From Flavobacteriales bacterium (lineage in GTDB: Bacteria > Bacteroidota > Bacteroidia > Flavobacteriales_F > PHOS-HE28): a DNA stretch of 52,797 nt. This document shows positions 43,259-51,544 of the stretch, piece after piece. The position numbers and the translations under genes were made by a program. The first letter of the stretch is position 1; every line of letters starts with the position of its first letter. The stretch spans positions 1 through 52,797 of the forward strand of contig JAIOIH010000061.1 in the NCBI GenBank assembly GCA_019912395.1, in the 5' to 3' direction. The notes under the pieces were generated by a model. That model was not told where the DNA came from, made no database searches, and saw only the letters and a program-made list of their open reading frames with translations.

Positions 43259-45169
43259 ATGAAGCTCAGCGTCATCATCGTCAACTACAATGTCAAGGCA
43301 TTCCTGGAGCAATGCCTGCGCACGGTGTTCGAGGCGTTGGAGGGGATGGAGGGGGAGGTGTTCGTGGTGGACAACCTCAGCACCGATGGAAGCGCCGAAA
43401 TGGTGCGCGGGAAATATCCGCGGGTCCGGTTGATCGCGAACACGGAGAACGTGGGCTTCAGCAGGGCCAACAATCAGGCCATCCGGGTGAGCCAAGGTGA
43501 GTACGTGCTACTGCTGAACCCCGATACCGTGGTAGGCGAGGACGTGTTCCATAAGGTGGTCCGATTCCTCGATGCGCATCCCAAAGCGGGAGGGTTGGGT
43601 GTGAAGATGATCGACGGCACCGGCCGTTTCCTGCCGGAGAGCAAGCGCGGATTACCCACGCCCACCGTGGCTTTCTTCAAGATCATGGGCTTGTCGCGGC
43701 TGTTCCCGCACAGCAAGCTCTTCGGCCGCTACCACCTGGGGCATCTGCCGGAGAACGAGGCCGCGGCCATCGAGATCCTATCCGGGGCCTGCATGTTCCT
43801 GCGCCGGGAAATGCTCGATAAGGTCGGCTTGCTCGATGAGAGCTTCTTCATGTACGGGGAGGACATCGACCTCAGCTATCGCATCACCCTGGGAGGTTAT
43901 GAGAACTGGTATTTTCCGGATGCCCGGATCATCCACTACAAAGGAGAGAGCACGAAGAAGAGCAGCGTGAACTATGTTTTCGTCTTCTACAATGCCATGG
44001 TGATCTTCGCCAGGAAGCACTTCACGCGGCGGGGCACCCAATTCTTCTCGTTCCTCATCCGGGGTGCCATCTACCTGAGCGCCGCCGCTGCCATCGTCCT
44101 CCGCTTTCTGCGCGGGGCCCTGTTGCCGATGCTGGATCTCCTCCTGCTGTACGCCGGCTTGTCCTGGATGGACCGGATGTCCGCAGCGGAGTTGCACAGC
44201 CCCTTGTACAAGGCCCTGGTTTCTGCCGTGATCCTGGGGGTGATGGCCTTTTCCGGTGTGTACGACCTCCCGCTTCGCATACGCAACGTGTTCAAAGGCC
44301 TCTTGGCACTGCTGCTTTTGGCCATTGTCGGCCAGGGGTGGACCGGTCTCGGATTTGTACAGGCACTGCCCATACTGGCCATGGCAGGCGGCATCTACGT
44401 GGGTGTACGCCTGTTGCTGCGCCTGTTCCGTGTATGGCGCCTACCCACATCCCCGATGGAGCGGGCCCGGGTACTGGCGGCCGGTTCCCCCGAGGAAACG
44501 AAGCTTGCCTTGGGACTGCTTTGGCAGACCCACTACGGCCTGGACCGGGAGGTGACCTTGGATACGGAAACGGTGAACGGCCCGAACGGGGTGCAGAAGA
44601 TCAAGGGGACGATCAAGAAGCATCGCTTGGACGAGGTGGTGTTCTGCGCCAAGGACCTGTCCATGCAGCGCATCATCACCATGATCGAACAGTTGAAGGA
44701 CACCGGGGTGGTCTTCAAGATCGCCCAGCCGGCCTCGGAGTTCATCATTGGCCCCAGCACCACTGAGAGCCTGCAGGACCTGCTGGTGCTCCCCGACCAT
44801 GCCGTGGACAGTTCGGCCTCCAAGCGGCGCAGAAGGACCTTGGATGTGTTGCTTTCGTTGTTCTTTCTGGTCACGCTGCCGGTTGGCATCTGGTTCGTCG
44901 GTTCCAAACCCGGATTTGTTCGGAACCTGGTATTGGTGCTCCTGGGCAAGCGCACCTGGGTGGGCTATGCGGTACCGGGCAGGGACCGTCGCCTGCCCCG
45001 TATCAAGCCGGGGGTGTTGGATCCCGCCCATGCCGATCGATCGCGGCCCGCACCGCCGACGGTGAGCCGCATGGACCTGGAATACGCCAAGGACTATCGG
45101 GTATGGAAGGATCTGGGCCGGATCATGGTGAATTTCCGGGCGTTGGGATCGGCGGTGGCCGCCTGCTGA
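43259..45169 (+). CDS. Family 2 glycosyltransferase fused to a sugar-phosphate-transferase-like C-terminus
   Basis: A 636-residue membrane protein. The GT2 domain (about 1-250) starts LSVIIVNYNVKAFLEQCL, with the nucleotide-sugar site around LLNPDTVVG (Asp89) and EDIDLSYR near 200. About four membrane helices follow (270-385). The region 400-520 (KGTIKKHRLDEVVFC, VVFKIAQPASEFIIG) resembles the CoA-binding-like domain of polyisoprenyl-phosphate hexose-1-phosphate transferases. The tail (KRRRRTLDVLL, then GKRTWVGYA, LPRIKPGVL, YAKDYRVWKDLGRI) matches the ends of that family, but its central catalytic segment is missing. It probably makes a surface polysaccharide. Follows recR by 33 bases. Confidence 0.85.
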   Translation: MKLSVIIVNYNVKAFLEQCLRTVFEALEGMEGEVFVVDNLSTDGSAEMVRGKYPRVRLIANTENVGFSRANNQAIRVSQGEYVLLLNPDTVVGEDVFHKVVRFLDAHPKAGGLGVKMIDGTGRFLPESKRGLPTPTVAFFKIMGLSRLFPHSKLFGRYHLGHLPENEAAAIEILSGACMFLRREMLDKVGLLDESFFMYGEDIDLSYRITLGGYENWYFPDARIIHYKGESTKKSSVNYVFVFYNAMVIFARKHFTRRGTQFFSFLIRGAIYLSAAAAIVLRFLRGALLPMLDLLLLYAGLSWMDRMSAAELHSPLYKALVSAVILGVMAFSGVYDLPLRIRNVFKGLLALLLLAIVGQGWTGLGFVQALPILAMAGGIYVGVRLLLRLFRVWRLPTSPMERARVLAAGSPEETKLALGLLWQTHYGLDREVTLDTETVNGPNGVQKIKGTIKKHRLDEVVFCAKDLSMQRIITMIEQLKDTGVVFKIAQPASEFIIGPSTTESLQDLLVLPDHAVDSSASKRRRRTLDVLLSLFFLVTLPVGIWFVGSKPGFVRNLVLVLLGKRTWVGYAVPGRDRRLPRIKPGVLDPAHADRSRPAPPTVSRMDLEYAKDYRVWKDLGRIMVNFRALGSAVAAC

Positions 45170-45224
45170 GGAAGAGAAATGAAAAAGCCCGTGAATGAAA
45201 CGTGGCTTGTTCCCATGGCTCGGA

Positions 45225-45232
45225 TAACTTCG
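45225..45232 (+). promoter_or_regulatory. -7 element of the E2 gene
   Basis: TAACTTCG followed by C, fits TAnnTTYG, 36 bases before the ATG at 45269. Confidence 0.5.
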
Positions 45233-45268
45233 CAGCCCGTGAGCCAGTGCTCCCAGAAGCGGAATTGA

Positions 45269-46603
45269 ATGTCACAGATCGAGATCCTGTTGCCCAAAAT
45301 GGGCGAAAGCGTGGCGGAGGCCACCATCATCAAGTGGTTGAAGAACGAAGGGGACCGCGTGGAAGCCGATGAACCCCTGGTGGAGATCGCCACGGACAAG
45401 GTGGACAGTGAAGTGCCCGCACCCCAGAACGGCATCCTGCTGAAACGGTTGGTGAGCGATGGGGATGTGGTGCAGGTGGGGCAAGCGATCGCCCAATTGG
45501 GTGCGGAGGGTGATGTTGCCCCGGCCGCTCCGGCAGCTGCGCCCCAGGAGGCAGCTACCCCCAGTGTACATGCCGCATCAGCGCCGGCGGCCAAGGCCGT
45601 TCCCAGTACGAGTGTGGAGCGCACCGGGCCGAGCGGCAAATTCTACAGTCCCTTGGTGCGCAACATCGCGCAAAGCGAGGGCGTGAGCCTGGAGGAGCTC
45701 GAGAACCTGGAAGGCACTGGGCAGGGGGGCCGGGTGACCAAGAAGGACCTGTTGGATTATCTGCCCCGGCGGCAAGCGGTCGTTAACGGCGATGCCGGGA
45801 AGTCCGCGCCGGAGAAGGCCACCGCACCCCGGCCGGCAGCGACCGCAGCGCAGGCCGCAGGGGATGCTCCAGCGCCGGCGATCAAGCTCGCACCGGGAGA
45901 TGAACTGATCGAGATGGACCGCATGCGCCGGATGATCGCCGACCACATGGTGATGAGCAAGCGCACAAGCCCGCACGTCACCAGCTTTGTGGAGGCCGAT
46001 GTGACCAACCTGGTGCTGTGGCGCAACAAGGTGAAGGGCGCTTTCGAGAAGCGGGAAGGGGAGAAGATCACCTTCACACCGGTGTTCATCATGGCTATCG
46101 CCCAAGCGATCAAGGAGATGCCGATGATCAATATCCAGGTGAGCGGGGACAAGATCATCAAGAAGAAGGACATCAACATCGGCATGGCCGCCGCACTGCC
46201 ATCGGGCAACCTCATCGTGCCGGTGGTGCGCAATGCGGACCGGCTGAACCTGATGGGCTTGGCCAAAGCGGTGAACGATCTGGCCGCCCGGGCCCGGACC
46301 GGAAAACTTGCACCGGACGAGATCAGCGGGGGAACGTACACGATCACCAACGTAGGCACTTTCGGCAATGTGCTCGGCACGCCGATCATCAATCAGCCCC
46401 AGGTGGCGATCATGGCCACGGGGGCCATCAAGAAAAAACCAGCCGTGCTGGAAACGCCCAGCGGCGATGTGATCGCGATCCGGCACATGATGTACCTCAG
46501 CCACAGCTATGACCACCGCGTGGTGGATGGTGCCTTGGGCGGAAAGTTCGTCCGCCGTGTGGCGGACATACTCGAAGGCTGGTCCATGGACACGGAGATC
46601 TGA
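45269..46603 (+). CDS. Dihydrolipoamide acyltransferase, E2 of a 2-oxoacid dehydrogenase
   Basis: A 444-residue E2 core. The lipoyl domain (about 1-78) has the lipoylated Lys44 in EIATDKVDSEV. An Ala/Pro linker leads to a subunit-binding domain (about 125-165, SPLVRNIAQSEGV ... GRVTKKDLLDYL), a second linker, and the catalytic domain (about 215-444) with SYDHRVVDGA (His416, Asp420). The TDKVDSEV lipoyl site is the form common in branched-chain or 2-oxoglutarate-type enzymes. E1 and E3 are not adjacent, so the exact substrate cannot be fixed. Preceded by its own -7 element. Confidence 0.94.
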   Translation: MSQIEILLPKMGESVAEATIIKWLKNEGDRVEADEPLVEIATDKVDSEVPAPQNGILLKRLVSDGDVVQVGQAIAQLGAEGDVAPAAPAAAPQEAATPSVHAASAPAAKAVPSTSVERTGPSGKFYSPLVRNIAQSEGVSLEELENLEGTGQGGRVTKKDLLDYLPRRQAVVNGDAGKSAPEKATAPRPAATAAQAAGDAPAPAIKLAPGDELIEMDRMRRMIADHMVMSKRTSPHVTSFVEADVTNLVLWRNKVKGAFEKREGEKITFTPVFIMAIAQAIKEMPMINIQVSGDKIIKKKDINIGMAAALPSGNLIVPVVRNADRLNLMGLAKAVNDLAARARTGKLAPDEISGGTYTITNVGTFGNVLGTPIINQPQVAIMATGAIKKKPAVLETPSGDVIAIRHMMYLSHSYDHRVVDGALGGKFVRRVADILEGWSMDTEI

Positions 46604-46631
46604 ACAAATACACCCCGCACGGGAATTATCC

Positions 46632-46639
46632 TACTTTTA
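46632..46639 (+). promoter_or_regulatory. -7-like element of the PorE-like gene
   Basis: TACTTTTA (one mismatch to TAnnTTTG) lies 25 bases before an ATG at 46665 and 49 before the ATG at 46689. Confidence 0.4.
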
Positions 46640-46688
46640 GCCACCAACCACACCGCTCCGGAAGATGGAGCACTTGAAGCAGCACGTG

Positions 46689-48875
46689 ATGATCCGAAAA
46701 CTCTACGCTACACTTGTCGCCATTCCGTTGCTCGCGATGGGGACTGGTCTCATGGCCCAGATGCCCACCACGCCGACCACCTCCACCTTCGAAGAAGCCA
46801 GCCGATTGATGGAGGAGAAATTTTACGGACAGGCGGCAATGGTATGGAAGGACCTGCTGGCGAAGGACCCGGAGAACTCCAATCTCAATTGGAAGGTGGG
46901 TGAGGCCTACATGCTCTCCTATAACGAAAAGTCCAAGGCGTTGCCGTATTTGGAAGCGGCAGCGGCCAAGCGCGGCAGCAGTTATGGCGGATTGAACACC
47001 TCGGGGTACGATCCCTTCGATCCCAAGGAAAAGAACGCGCCGCCTCAAGTGGACTACTGGCTGGGTAAAGCCTACCACCTCAATAATGAATTCGACAAGG
47101 CGGATGCCTCCTACCGGACGTTCATCGCCGAGGCCGGCGACCGTAGCGACTTCAAACCGATGGCCGTGCGCGGCCTTGAGGAAACGGCCAATGCCCGCAA
47201 GTTGATGGCCGAGCCCAAGGAATTCGATATCAGCAATATCGGTTCCGTCATCAACTCGGAATACCCCGACTTCAGTCCCGTGATCAGTGTGGACGGCAAC
47301 GCCCTGTTCTTCACCACCCGTCGCATCCGTCCGGACAGTGCCAACTTGGGCATGATCGATCCGGTGGCGGGGCTGCCCTTCGAGAACATTTATGTGAGCT
47401 ACAAGGACCGGAACGGAAAGTGGCAGGCGCCGGAACCGCTGAACATCAATCCGCCGGTTGGGCACCTTGGAACGGTGAACGTATCGGCAGACGGACAGAC
47501 CTTGATCATTTACAAGGATGACGACGGTGACGGGAACCTCTACGAGAGCAAGCTGGTGGGTGAACTCTGGAGCGATCCCGTGAAGATGGGATCGGACATC
47601 AACACCAAGGCCTGGGAGACCCATGGCGCCCTCAGCGGCGACGGGAACACCTTCTACTTCGTCAGCAACCGGTCCGGGGGGCGCGGCGGCCGTGATATCT
47701 ATCGCGTGGTGAAATTGCCCAACGGGGAATGGAGCAAAGCGCAGAACTTGGGCAACGAGGTGAACACCCCGTACGAGGAGGATGGCGTGTTCATTCACCC
47801 CAACGGCCGCACCATGTACTTCTCCAGCAAGGGCCACAACAGCATGGGTGGTTTCGACATCTTCACCACCGAGATGCAGGCCGATGGCACATGGAGCACC
47901 CCGGTGAACATCGGCTACCCGCTGAACACCGTGGACGACGATGTTTTCTTCGTGACCACAGCCGACGGTAAGCGGGGCTACTTCAGCTCCGACAAGATCG
48001 GCGGCTACGGGGAGAAGGACATCTACTTCGTGGATTTCCCCGGTGAAATGGGCGCCGAAGGGCTGGCCGTACTGAAGGGCTTCATCATTCCTCCCCCGGG
48101 TGAACAGCTTTCGCCCACCACCACGCTGTACGTCACCGACAAGGCCACGGGCGAAGTGAAGAGCTACAAGCCCCGCCAGCGCGACGGGGTGTATGTGGCC
48201 ATCCTGGCACCCTGCAAGAACTACAACTTGGACTACCGGGTGAACGACAAGACCATCCACACGGAGGATATATTCGTGGAGTGCGAAAGCGCCTACCAGG
48301 AGATCAACAAGGAGGTATATCTCAACCCCGTGTCGTTGGACGGTGCGGCCAGTATCGTGGACCTCCCCGAGGGCGCTCCTCCCGGAAGCAAGGAGAAGGG
48401 CGAACCGGTGAAGGGAGGGGTGACCGTGGTGGGACCCCAAACACCGAAGACCGATGCACAACGCAAGGAGGAAGGCGAGAAGCACGTAACACCCGATGCC
48501 GCCTTCGCTGCCGAATTCGTAAAATACCACGATTACAACGAAACGGAGATCGATGTGAACAGTGCCCAGTGGAAGGAGTTCATCGGCAAGGTGATCGCGC
48601 TGTTCGACAAGCAGGAAACGGTGAACGTGACCATTGAGGCCAGCGCATCACACGTGCCCACAAAGACCTATGGCACCAATGACAAACTGAGCAACCTGCG
48701 CATGGAGGTGGCCCGGAAAGACCTCTTGGATGCGGTGAGGGCTGCGGGCAAGGACCCGAAGAACCTCCTGCTGGGCTCCGTGAACCACTTGGTACAGGGA
48801 CCGAAATATCGCGGCGATTACAAGAACAAGGAGAAGTACGGCAAGTTCCAGTTCGTGAAGCTGAAGGTCCGTTGA
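46689..48875 (+). CDS. PorE-like envelope protein: TPR, PD40 propeller, divergent OmpA-like end
   Basis: A 728-residue exported protein: signal peptide (to about 25, TGLMAQ), TPR helices (about 30-180), PD40/WD40 blades (about 190-450, with GNTFYFVSNRSGGRGGRDIYRV and RTMYFSSKGHNSMGGFDIF), a carboxypeptidase-regulatory-like segment (about 460-530), and an OmpA-like end (about 600-728). The plan is that of PorE, which anchors T9SS to peptidoglycan. The OmpA part keeps NDKLSNLR but lacks the peptidoglycan-binding Asp after the SAS strand. The ATG at 46689 heads the signal peptide; 46665 is possible. A strong terminator follows. Confidence 0.85.
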   Translation: MIRKLYATLVAIPLLAMGTGLMAQMPTTPTTSTFEEASRLMEEKFYGQAAMVWKDLLAKDPENSNLNWKVGEAYMLSYNEKSKALPYLEAAAAKRGSSYGGLNTSGYDPFDPKEKNAPPQVDYWLGKAYHLNNEFDKADASYRTFIAEAGDRSDFKPMAVRGLEETANARKLMAEPKEFDISNIGSVINSEYPDFSPVISVDGNALFFTTRRIRPDSANLGMIDPVAGLPFENIYVSYKDRNGKWQAPEPLNINPPVGHLGTVNVSADGQTLIIYKDDDGDGNLYESKLVGELWSDPVKMGSDINTKAWETHGALSGDGNTFYFVSNRSGGRGGRDIYRVVKLPNGEWSKAQNLGNEVNTPYEEDGVFIHPNGRTMYFSSKGHNSMGGFDIFTTEMQADGTWSTPVNIGYPLNTVDDDVFFVTTADGKRGYFSSDKIGGYGEKDIYFVDFPGEMGAEGLAVLKGFIIPPPGEQLSPTTTLYVTDKATGEVKSYKPRQRDGVYVAILAPCKNYNLDYRVNDKTIHTEDIFVECESAYQEINKEVYLNPVSLDGAASIVDLPEGAPPGSKEKGEPVKGGVTVVGPQTPKTDAQRKEEGEKHVTPDAAFAAEFVKYHDYNETEIDVNSAQWKEFIGKVIALFDKQETVNVTIEASASHVPTKTYGTNDKLSNLRMEVARKDLLDAVRAAGKDPKNLLLGSVNHLVQGPKYRGDYKNKEKYGKFQFVKLKVR

Positions 48876-48896
48876 TCACCCCTGTTCAAAAATAGA

Positions 48897-48924
48897 AAAG
48901 CCCCCGCGACCACGGGGGCTTTTT
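48897..48924 (+). terminator. Rho-independent terminator of PorE-like gene
   Basis: AAAGCCCCCG pairs perfectly with CGGGGGCTTT around the loop CGACCA, followed by further T, 21 bases after the stop at 48875. Confidence 0.9.
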
Positions 48925-48942
48925 CATGCCCAACTTGCAGCC

Positions 48943-49713
48943 ATGTCAATTGAGCTTGAGCGTCCCCTAGCCGTGTTCGATCTGGAAACCACCGGCATCC
49001 GTATCGGGCGCGACCGCATCGTTCAGGTCGCCATTGTGCGCCTGATGCCCGATGGAACGCGCGAGAAGTGGCAGAGCTTGGTGAACCCTGAAATGCCCAT
49101 TCCCCCGGAAGCCACTGCCGTGCATGGCATTTCCAATGCCGATGTGGCCGATGCCCCGGTGCTTGCGGAGCTATCCACTGAGCTCCTTCACCAGTTGGAC
49201 GGCTGCGACCTGTGCGGGTTCAACGTTCTGCGTTTCGACCTGCCCTTTCTCAGCGAGGAGCTTTACCGGGTGGGGGCTACATGGGATTCGTCCACCCTGC
49301 GCGTGATCGATGCCTTGCGGATCTACCATCACTTCGAACGACGAGACCTCTCTGCTGCTGCGCGATTCTATCTGGATCGCGACCATGCGGGCGCCCATGA
49401 TGCCTTGGCCGATGTGGAGATGACCGCCGATGTATTGCTCGCCCAACTGGAGCGCTACACGGAACTTCCGAGGAATGCGGCCGAGCTGGGTGAATTCTGC
49501 GGGGACCGGAAACGCTCGCCGGACGCGGCGGGCAAGTTGCAGTTCGATGACCACGGGAGCGTGTGCCTCGCGTTCGGGAAATACAAGGGATGGACCATTG
49601 AGAACATCGGCCGCAACGACCCCGGCTACATGCAGTGGTTGATCACCAGGGCCGAGCTGCCGGGAAGTACACTGGCCGTGATGAAGAACGTGCTCGCCGA
49701 TATCCACGCGTAA
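48943..49713 (+). CDS. DEDDh 3'-5' exonuclease fused to DUF3820-type domain
   Basis: A 256-residue protein related to the DNA polymerase III epsilon subunit. Exonuclease motifs: FDLETTG (Asp13, Glu15), the second Asp in NVLRFDLPFL, and AHDALAD (His and Asp) near residue 150. The C-terminal 65 residues contain LAFGKYKGWTIENI and PGYMQWLI, the DUF3820 (putative quorum-sensing-regulated or Sak-type) signature often joined to epsilon-like exonucleases in Bacteroidota. It probably trims DNA or RNA ends in repair rather than replicative proofreading. Starts 18 bases after the terminator of the PorE-like gene. Confidence 0.9.
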   Translation: MSIELERPLAVFDLETTGIRIGRDRIVQVAIVRLMPDGTREKWQSLVNPEMPIPPEATAVHGISNADVADAPVLAELSTELLHQLDGCDLCGFNVLRFDLPFLSEELYRVGATWDSSTLRVIDALRIYHHFERRDLSAAARFYLDRDHAGAHDALADVEMTADVLLAQLERYTELPRNAAELGEFCGDRKRSPDAAGKLQFDDHGSVCLAFGKYKGWTIENIGRNDPGYMQWLITRAELPGSTLAVMKNVLADIHA

Positions 49714-49814
49714 TGACAATGGTCGCAGGTATGCTGGGGCGCCGAGGAATGCTTCACGGTATTCCGGGGAAGCATCTTCCGGCGGATGGTCATGCCGTCC
49801 TTTCGCTGAGGGAT

Positions 49815-49868
49815 CTGCTGCGTGCCTCTGCACCTCCGCGGCCATCAAACCAGCGCTCTGCGCCCCTG
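49815..49868 (+). repeat. CTCTGCG-type intergenic repeat (degenerate copy)
   Basis: GCCTCTGCACCTCCGCGGC and GCGCTCTGCGCCCCTGA lie just before the ATG at 49871. They resemble the repeat at 51503-51529 and, inverted, that at 51379-51407. Confidence 0.55.
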
Positions 49869-49870
49869 AA

Positions 49871-50491
49871 ATGAAGATCATCTGCATCGGTCGCAACTAT
49901 GCCGACCACGCCAAGGAAACCGGCAACGAGCCTCCGACGGACCCCATCTTCTTCCTGAAACCAACCACGGCCTGCCTGTATCCCGGTCAACCCATCCAGT
50001 TGCCGGATATCCCTGGAGAGATCGAGCATGAACTGGAGCTGGTGGTAATGATCGACAGCTATGCCAAGGATGTGCCCGTGAACATGGCGTTGGGCCTGAT
50101 CGCCTCCTTCAGCTTGGGGTTGGACCTTACCGCACGCACACTGCAGGACCAATTGAAGGCAAAGGGGCTGCCCTGGGAAAAGGCGAAGGCCTGGGACGGT
50201 TCGGCGGTACTGGGAGAGGTGGAATTGCCCATGACGGCCTCAACCGACCTGCAAGCCTTTGGGATCGAACTGAAGAAGAACGGTGAAACGGTCCAGAAGG
50301 ACACCACGGCGAACATGCTCTTTACCGTGGCCGAGCTCATCGCGTACGTCTCACGCTACATCACGCTGGAGCCGGGTGACCTGCTCTTTACCGGCACTCC
50401 GTCCGGCGTTGGACCGATCGTGGAGGGCGATGTACTGGAAGGGTTCCTGAACGGCAAACTCCTGCTGAATGCGACGGTGGGGAAACGGTAG
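49871..50491 (+). CDS. Fumarylacetoacetate hydrolase-family protein
   Basis: A 206-residue FAH-fold enzyme of the short acylpyruvase / oxaloacetate decarboxylase type. It opens KIICIGRNYADHAKE, has PIFFLKP, the metal-binding HELEL (Glu54, Glu56), LGLDLTARTLQ, AKAWDGSAVLG and the C-terminal LLFTGTPSGVGP. It hydrolyses or decarboxylates small 2-keto acids with a divalent metal; the substrate cannot be told from sequence. Its stop TAG forms part of a -7 element serving kdsA. Confidence 0.92.
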   Translation: MKIICIGRNYADHAKETGNEPPTDPIFFLKPTTACLYPGQPIQLPDIPGEIEHELELVVMIDSYAKDVPVNMALGLIASFSLGLDLTARTLQDQLKAKGLPWEKAKAWDGSAVLGEVELPMTASTDLQAFGIELKKNGETVQKDTTANMLFTVAELIAYVSRYITLEPGDLLFTGTPSGVGPIVEGDVLEGFLNGKLLLNATVGKR

Positions 50492-50497
50492 CTTTGC
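50490..50497 (+). promoter_or_regulatory. -7 element of kdsA
   Basis: TAGCTTTG followed by C, a full TAnnTTTG match. Its TA is the first two bases of the upstream stop codon TAG. The ATG is 48 bases downstream. Confidence 0.6.
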
Positions 50498-50545
50498 ACC
50501 CGGTTTTCATCCCGTAGTCACCAGCCTCTCCATTCCCTTTAGCAG

Positions 50546-51403
50546 ATGACCAAGCACGTACAAGTCGGCAACATCGATTGCGGCGGAGACCAGCTCTTCC
50601 TCATCTCCGGCCCTTGCGTGATCGAGGAGGAGAGCATCATGATGCGCACGGCGGAGAAGCTCCGCGAGGTTAGCGAGCGCACCAAGGTCCCTGTGATCTA
50701 CAAGAGCAGCTTCATGAAGGACAACCGCAGCAGTGTGGAGTTCTACATGGGCCCAGGACTCGATGCGGGGTTGAAGACACTGGAGAAGGTGAAGAAGGAA
50801 TTCGGATTCCCCATCCTCACGGACGTACACTATCCGAGCCAGGTGAAAGCCGCAGCCGAGGTGTGCGACGTGCTGCAGATCCCCGCCTACCTCTGCATGC
50901 AGACCACCTTGGTCACGGAGGCCGCCAGGACCGGTGCGGTGATCAACCTGAAGCATGGTCAATTCCTCGCTCCGGACAACATGGTAAAACCGGTGAAGAA
51001 GATCGAGAGCGTGGGCAACGAGAAGATCATCCTTACCGAGCGTGGGTTCGTCCTTGGGTACAACGACCTGGTGGTGGACCCCCGAGCGTTCTATCACTTG
51101 CGCCAAGCGGGCTATCCCGTGGTGTTCGACATCACGCACAGCATCCGCAAGTACGGTATCCCCAGCGCCGACCCACGTGGTGGCAATCGTGAGTTCCTGC
51201 CCACCATCGCTCGTGCCGGGGTGGCAGCGGGCGTTGATGGTGTCTTCATCGAAACCCATCCTGACCCCAGCACTGCACTTTGCGATGCAGCCAGCCAACT
51301 TTGTGTTCATGATCTGGAGGAATTCCTGAAGCCGCTGCTGGACCTGCATGCGGTGGAGGTGAAGTACCGGGAACGAACGGACGCAGAGGCGCAGAGGCGC
51401 TGA
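50546..51403 (+). CDS. kdsA: 3-deoxy-D-manno-octulosonate 8-phosphate synthase
   Basis: Condenses phosphoenolpyruvate with D-arabinose 5-phosphate to make KDO 8-phosphate for LPS inner core. Blocks: LISGPCVIE, YKSSFMKDNRSS, PILTDVH, KHGQFLAP, ILTERG, VFDITHS, GGNREFLPTIARAG, FIETHPDP. Cys24 in GPCVIE is the metal ligand of the metal-dependent class (Asn in the E. coli-type enzyme). After the usual ending HAVEVKY the frame gains RERTDAEAQRR, encoded by a CTCTGCG-type repeat, so the tail appears to be captured non-coding sequence. The downstream aldolase-CBS gene lies 141 bases away. Confidence 0.95.
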   Translation: MTKHVQVGNIDCGGDQLFLISGPCVIEEESIMMRTAEKLREVSERTKVPVIYKSSFMKDNRSSVEFYMGPGLDAGLKTLEKVKKEFGFPILTDVHYPSQVKAAAEVCDVLQIPAYLCMQTTLVTEAARTGAVINLKHGQFLAPDNMVKPVKKIESVGNEKIILTERGFVLGYNDLVVDPRAFYHLRQAGYPVVFDITHSIRKYGIPSADPRGGNREFLPTIARAGVAAGVDGVFIETHPDPSTALCDAASQLCVHDLEEFLKPLLDLHAVEVKYRERTDAEAQRR

Positions 51404-51407
51404 GCGG
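51379..51407 (-). repeat. CTCTGCG-type repeat, inverted copy, encoding the KdsA tail
   Basis: ACGCAGAGGCGCAGAGGCGCTGA on the plus strand is the reverse complement of the repeat 100 bases downstream (shared GCGCCTCTGCG and CTCTGCGTC). It includes the kdsA stop codon. Confidence 0.7.
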
Positions 51408-51502
51408 AAAAGATGCACGTGAAATACACGGCCCGTACCTTCTAAACAAACGTAACCCAGGAATCACCCAAAGCCATCGATCGCGTGCCGCAGAGCATTT
51501 GA

Positions 51503-51529
51503 CCCTCTGCGTCTCCGCGCCTCTGCGGC
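51503..51529 (+). repeat. CTCTGCG-type repeat before the aldolase-CBS gene
   Basis: CCCTCTGCGTCTCCGCGCC followed by TCTGCGGC, 15 bases upstream of the ATG at 51545. With the inverted copy at 51379 it brackets about 95 bases that contain no gene. Confidence 0.7.
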
Positions 51530-51544
51530 AAATAACCTTTTCAC

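Noticed and set aside
46626-48530. 634-codon frame antisense to the PorE-like gene
   Set aside because: It is a shadow: His/Val/Gly-rich, no domain, and opposite a protein with clear TPR and PD40 motifs.
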